DNA from: UBA6065 sp038063975
Lineage (GTDB): Bacteria > Patescibacteriota > Minisyncoccia > Phycocordibacterales > UBA6065
Direction of reading: 5' to 3'
Assembly (NCBI GenBank): GCA_038063975.1
Contig: JBBTTY010000040.1
Location: 1-11,575, forward strand
Length of the DNA: 11,575 nucleotides
The position numbers and the translations under genes are program-made. Of the stretch, positions 11,094 through 11,575 are shown one piece after another. Positions within the stretch are counted from its first letter, which is position 1. Each line of letters opens with the position of its first letter. The notes beneath the pieces were generated by a model that saw only the letters and a list, made by a program, of their open reading frames with translations, made no database searches and was not told where the DNA came from.

Positions 11094-11575
11094 TTACACT
11101 TGTGACACTTTTCTCTTTTGAACATCATCCAAGAATTCGACTAGCATAGATGAGAGTGGCACAGATAATAAGATTCCCAGAAAGCCTGCTAATTTGAAAC
11201 CGATGAGCAGAGATATAATGACGAGAATCGGTGGCACACCGACAATTTTTTTGACGACCAATGGATATATGAGATGATTTTCAAATTGTTGAATGATGAG
11301 ATAGAGACCAACAACAATAAAACCAGCAGAAGCGCCGTTGTCCACATACGCCGCAGCCACAGCCGGTATAGCGGCGATAATCGGACCAAACAGAGGTATG
11401 GTCTCTAGCAGAGCTGCCAACACAGCAAAGAGAAGAGCATTGCGAACGCCTAGAATCATGAGACCTAGATATACCAAAAGCCCAACGACAATAGCAAGTA
11501 TGAGCTGACCTTGCATCCAGAGGCCGATTTTTGTCTGTGTTCGCTTCCATAGATCCAAAACATAGTCTTCCCTCT
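11094..11575 (-). CDS. AI-2E/PerM-family membrane permease (partial, N-terminus off the right edge)
   Basis: The frame is open from the window edge (reading REDYVLDLWKRTQ) to the TAA at 11094, giving 159 C-terminal residues. An in-frame TTG at 11558 is not needed as a start. Hallmarks of the family (TqsA/PerM/YdiK; older name UPF0118) are IGLWMQGQLILAIVVGLLVY in the core, a small-residue-rich helix containing LLETIPLFGPIIAAIPAV, and QQFENHLIYPLVVKKIVGVPP, then a final hydrophobic pair before LSSMLVEFLDD. About five membrane segments are visible of the usual eight. Family members are reported as exporters or as Na+/H+-linked transporters; the substrate here cannot be told. It lies upstream of metG on the same strand, separated by the 119-bp repeat element. 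Confidence 0.92.
   Translation of the reverse strand, partial: REDYVLDLWKRTQTKIGLWMQGQLILAIVVGLLVYLGLMILGVRNALLFAVLAALLETIPLFGPIIAAIPAVAAAYVDNGASAGFIVVGLYLIIQQFENHLIYPLVVKKIVGVPPILVIISLLIGFKLAGFLGILLSVPLSSMLVEFLDDVQKRKVSQV

Noticed and set aside
11094..11558. The permease gene being complete with a TTG start at 11558
   Set aside because: The frame stays open to the window edge, the upstream residues fit the family, and a full permease needs about twice this length.
1..11575. UGA recoding as in Gracilibacteria/SR1
   Set aside because: No in-frame TGA interrupts the conserved genes, and the orphan gene ends at a TGA followed by its terminator, so the standard reading suffices.

Overview
The window looks like chromosomal sequence from a Candidate Phyla Radiation (Patescibacteria) bacterium, most likely in the Parcubacteria group. 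This is inferred from gene content and protein character, not from a marker-tree placement. The supporting signs are: a Sec-exported protein with a short peptidoglycan-binding domain of the kind common in these genomes; an ftsK - small Ig-like anchored protein - recA cluster; a divergent EF-P; short ribosomal and tRNA-synthetase proteins; compact intergenic regions; and almost no Shine-Dalgarno sequences. The genetic code reads as standard, with TAA, TAG and TGA all used as stops.

Left part (1-1600): two minus-strand genes. The first is the N-terminal 141 residues of an exported peptidoglycan-binding-domain protein that runs off the left edge. It is preceded by a long, structured leader with a good -10 box. 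The second is a 249-residue protein with a C-terminal winged-helix domain, transcribed divergently from ftsK. Short direct repeats lie between its probable transcription start and its start codon.

Middle (1715-6509): a plus-strand set with the DNA translocase FtsK, a small membrane-anchored Ig-like protein, the recombinase RecA and, after a 273-base gap, elongation factor P. FtsK and RecA both serve chromosome processing (segregation, dimer resolution, recombination). EF-P lacks the usual modifiable lysine at its loop tip. A 120-bp self-complementary element with A6/T6 flanks terminates efp on one strand and the ribosomal operon on the other.

Right part (6510-11575): all minus strand. Read in transcription order from the right edge it contains: an AI-2E/PerM-family permease (partial), a 119-bp element with 20-bp perfect inverted repeats, metG, tatD, an unrecognised 200-residue gene, and the rpsF-ssb-rpsR operon. 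The rpsF operon has a recognisable promoter and a hairpin leader where S6:S18 autoregulation would be expected. The unrecognised gene is the odd one out: it has its own promoter, the only clear Shine-Dalgarno in the window, and its own intrinsic terminator, so it looks like a self-contained inserted cassette.

No CRISPR array, tRNA, rRNA or insertion sequence was seen. Most genes are housekeeping. The less ordinary material is in the intergenic structures, the leaderless-looking promoters, the EF-P loop and the orphan cassette.
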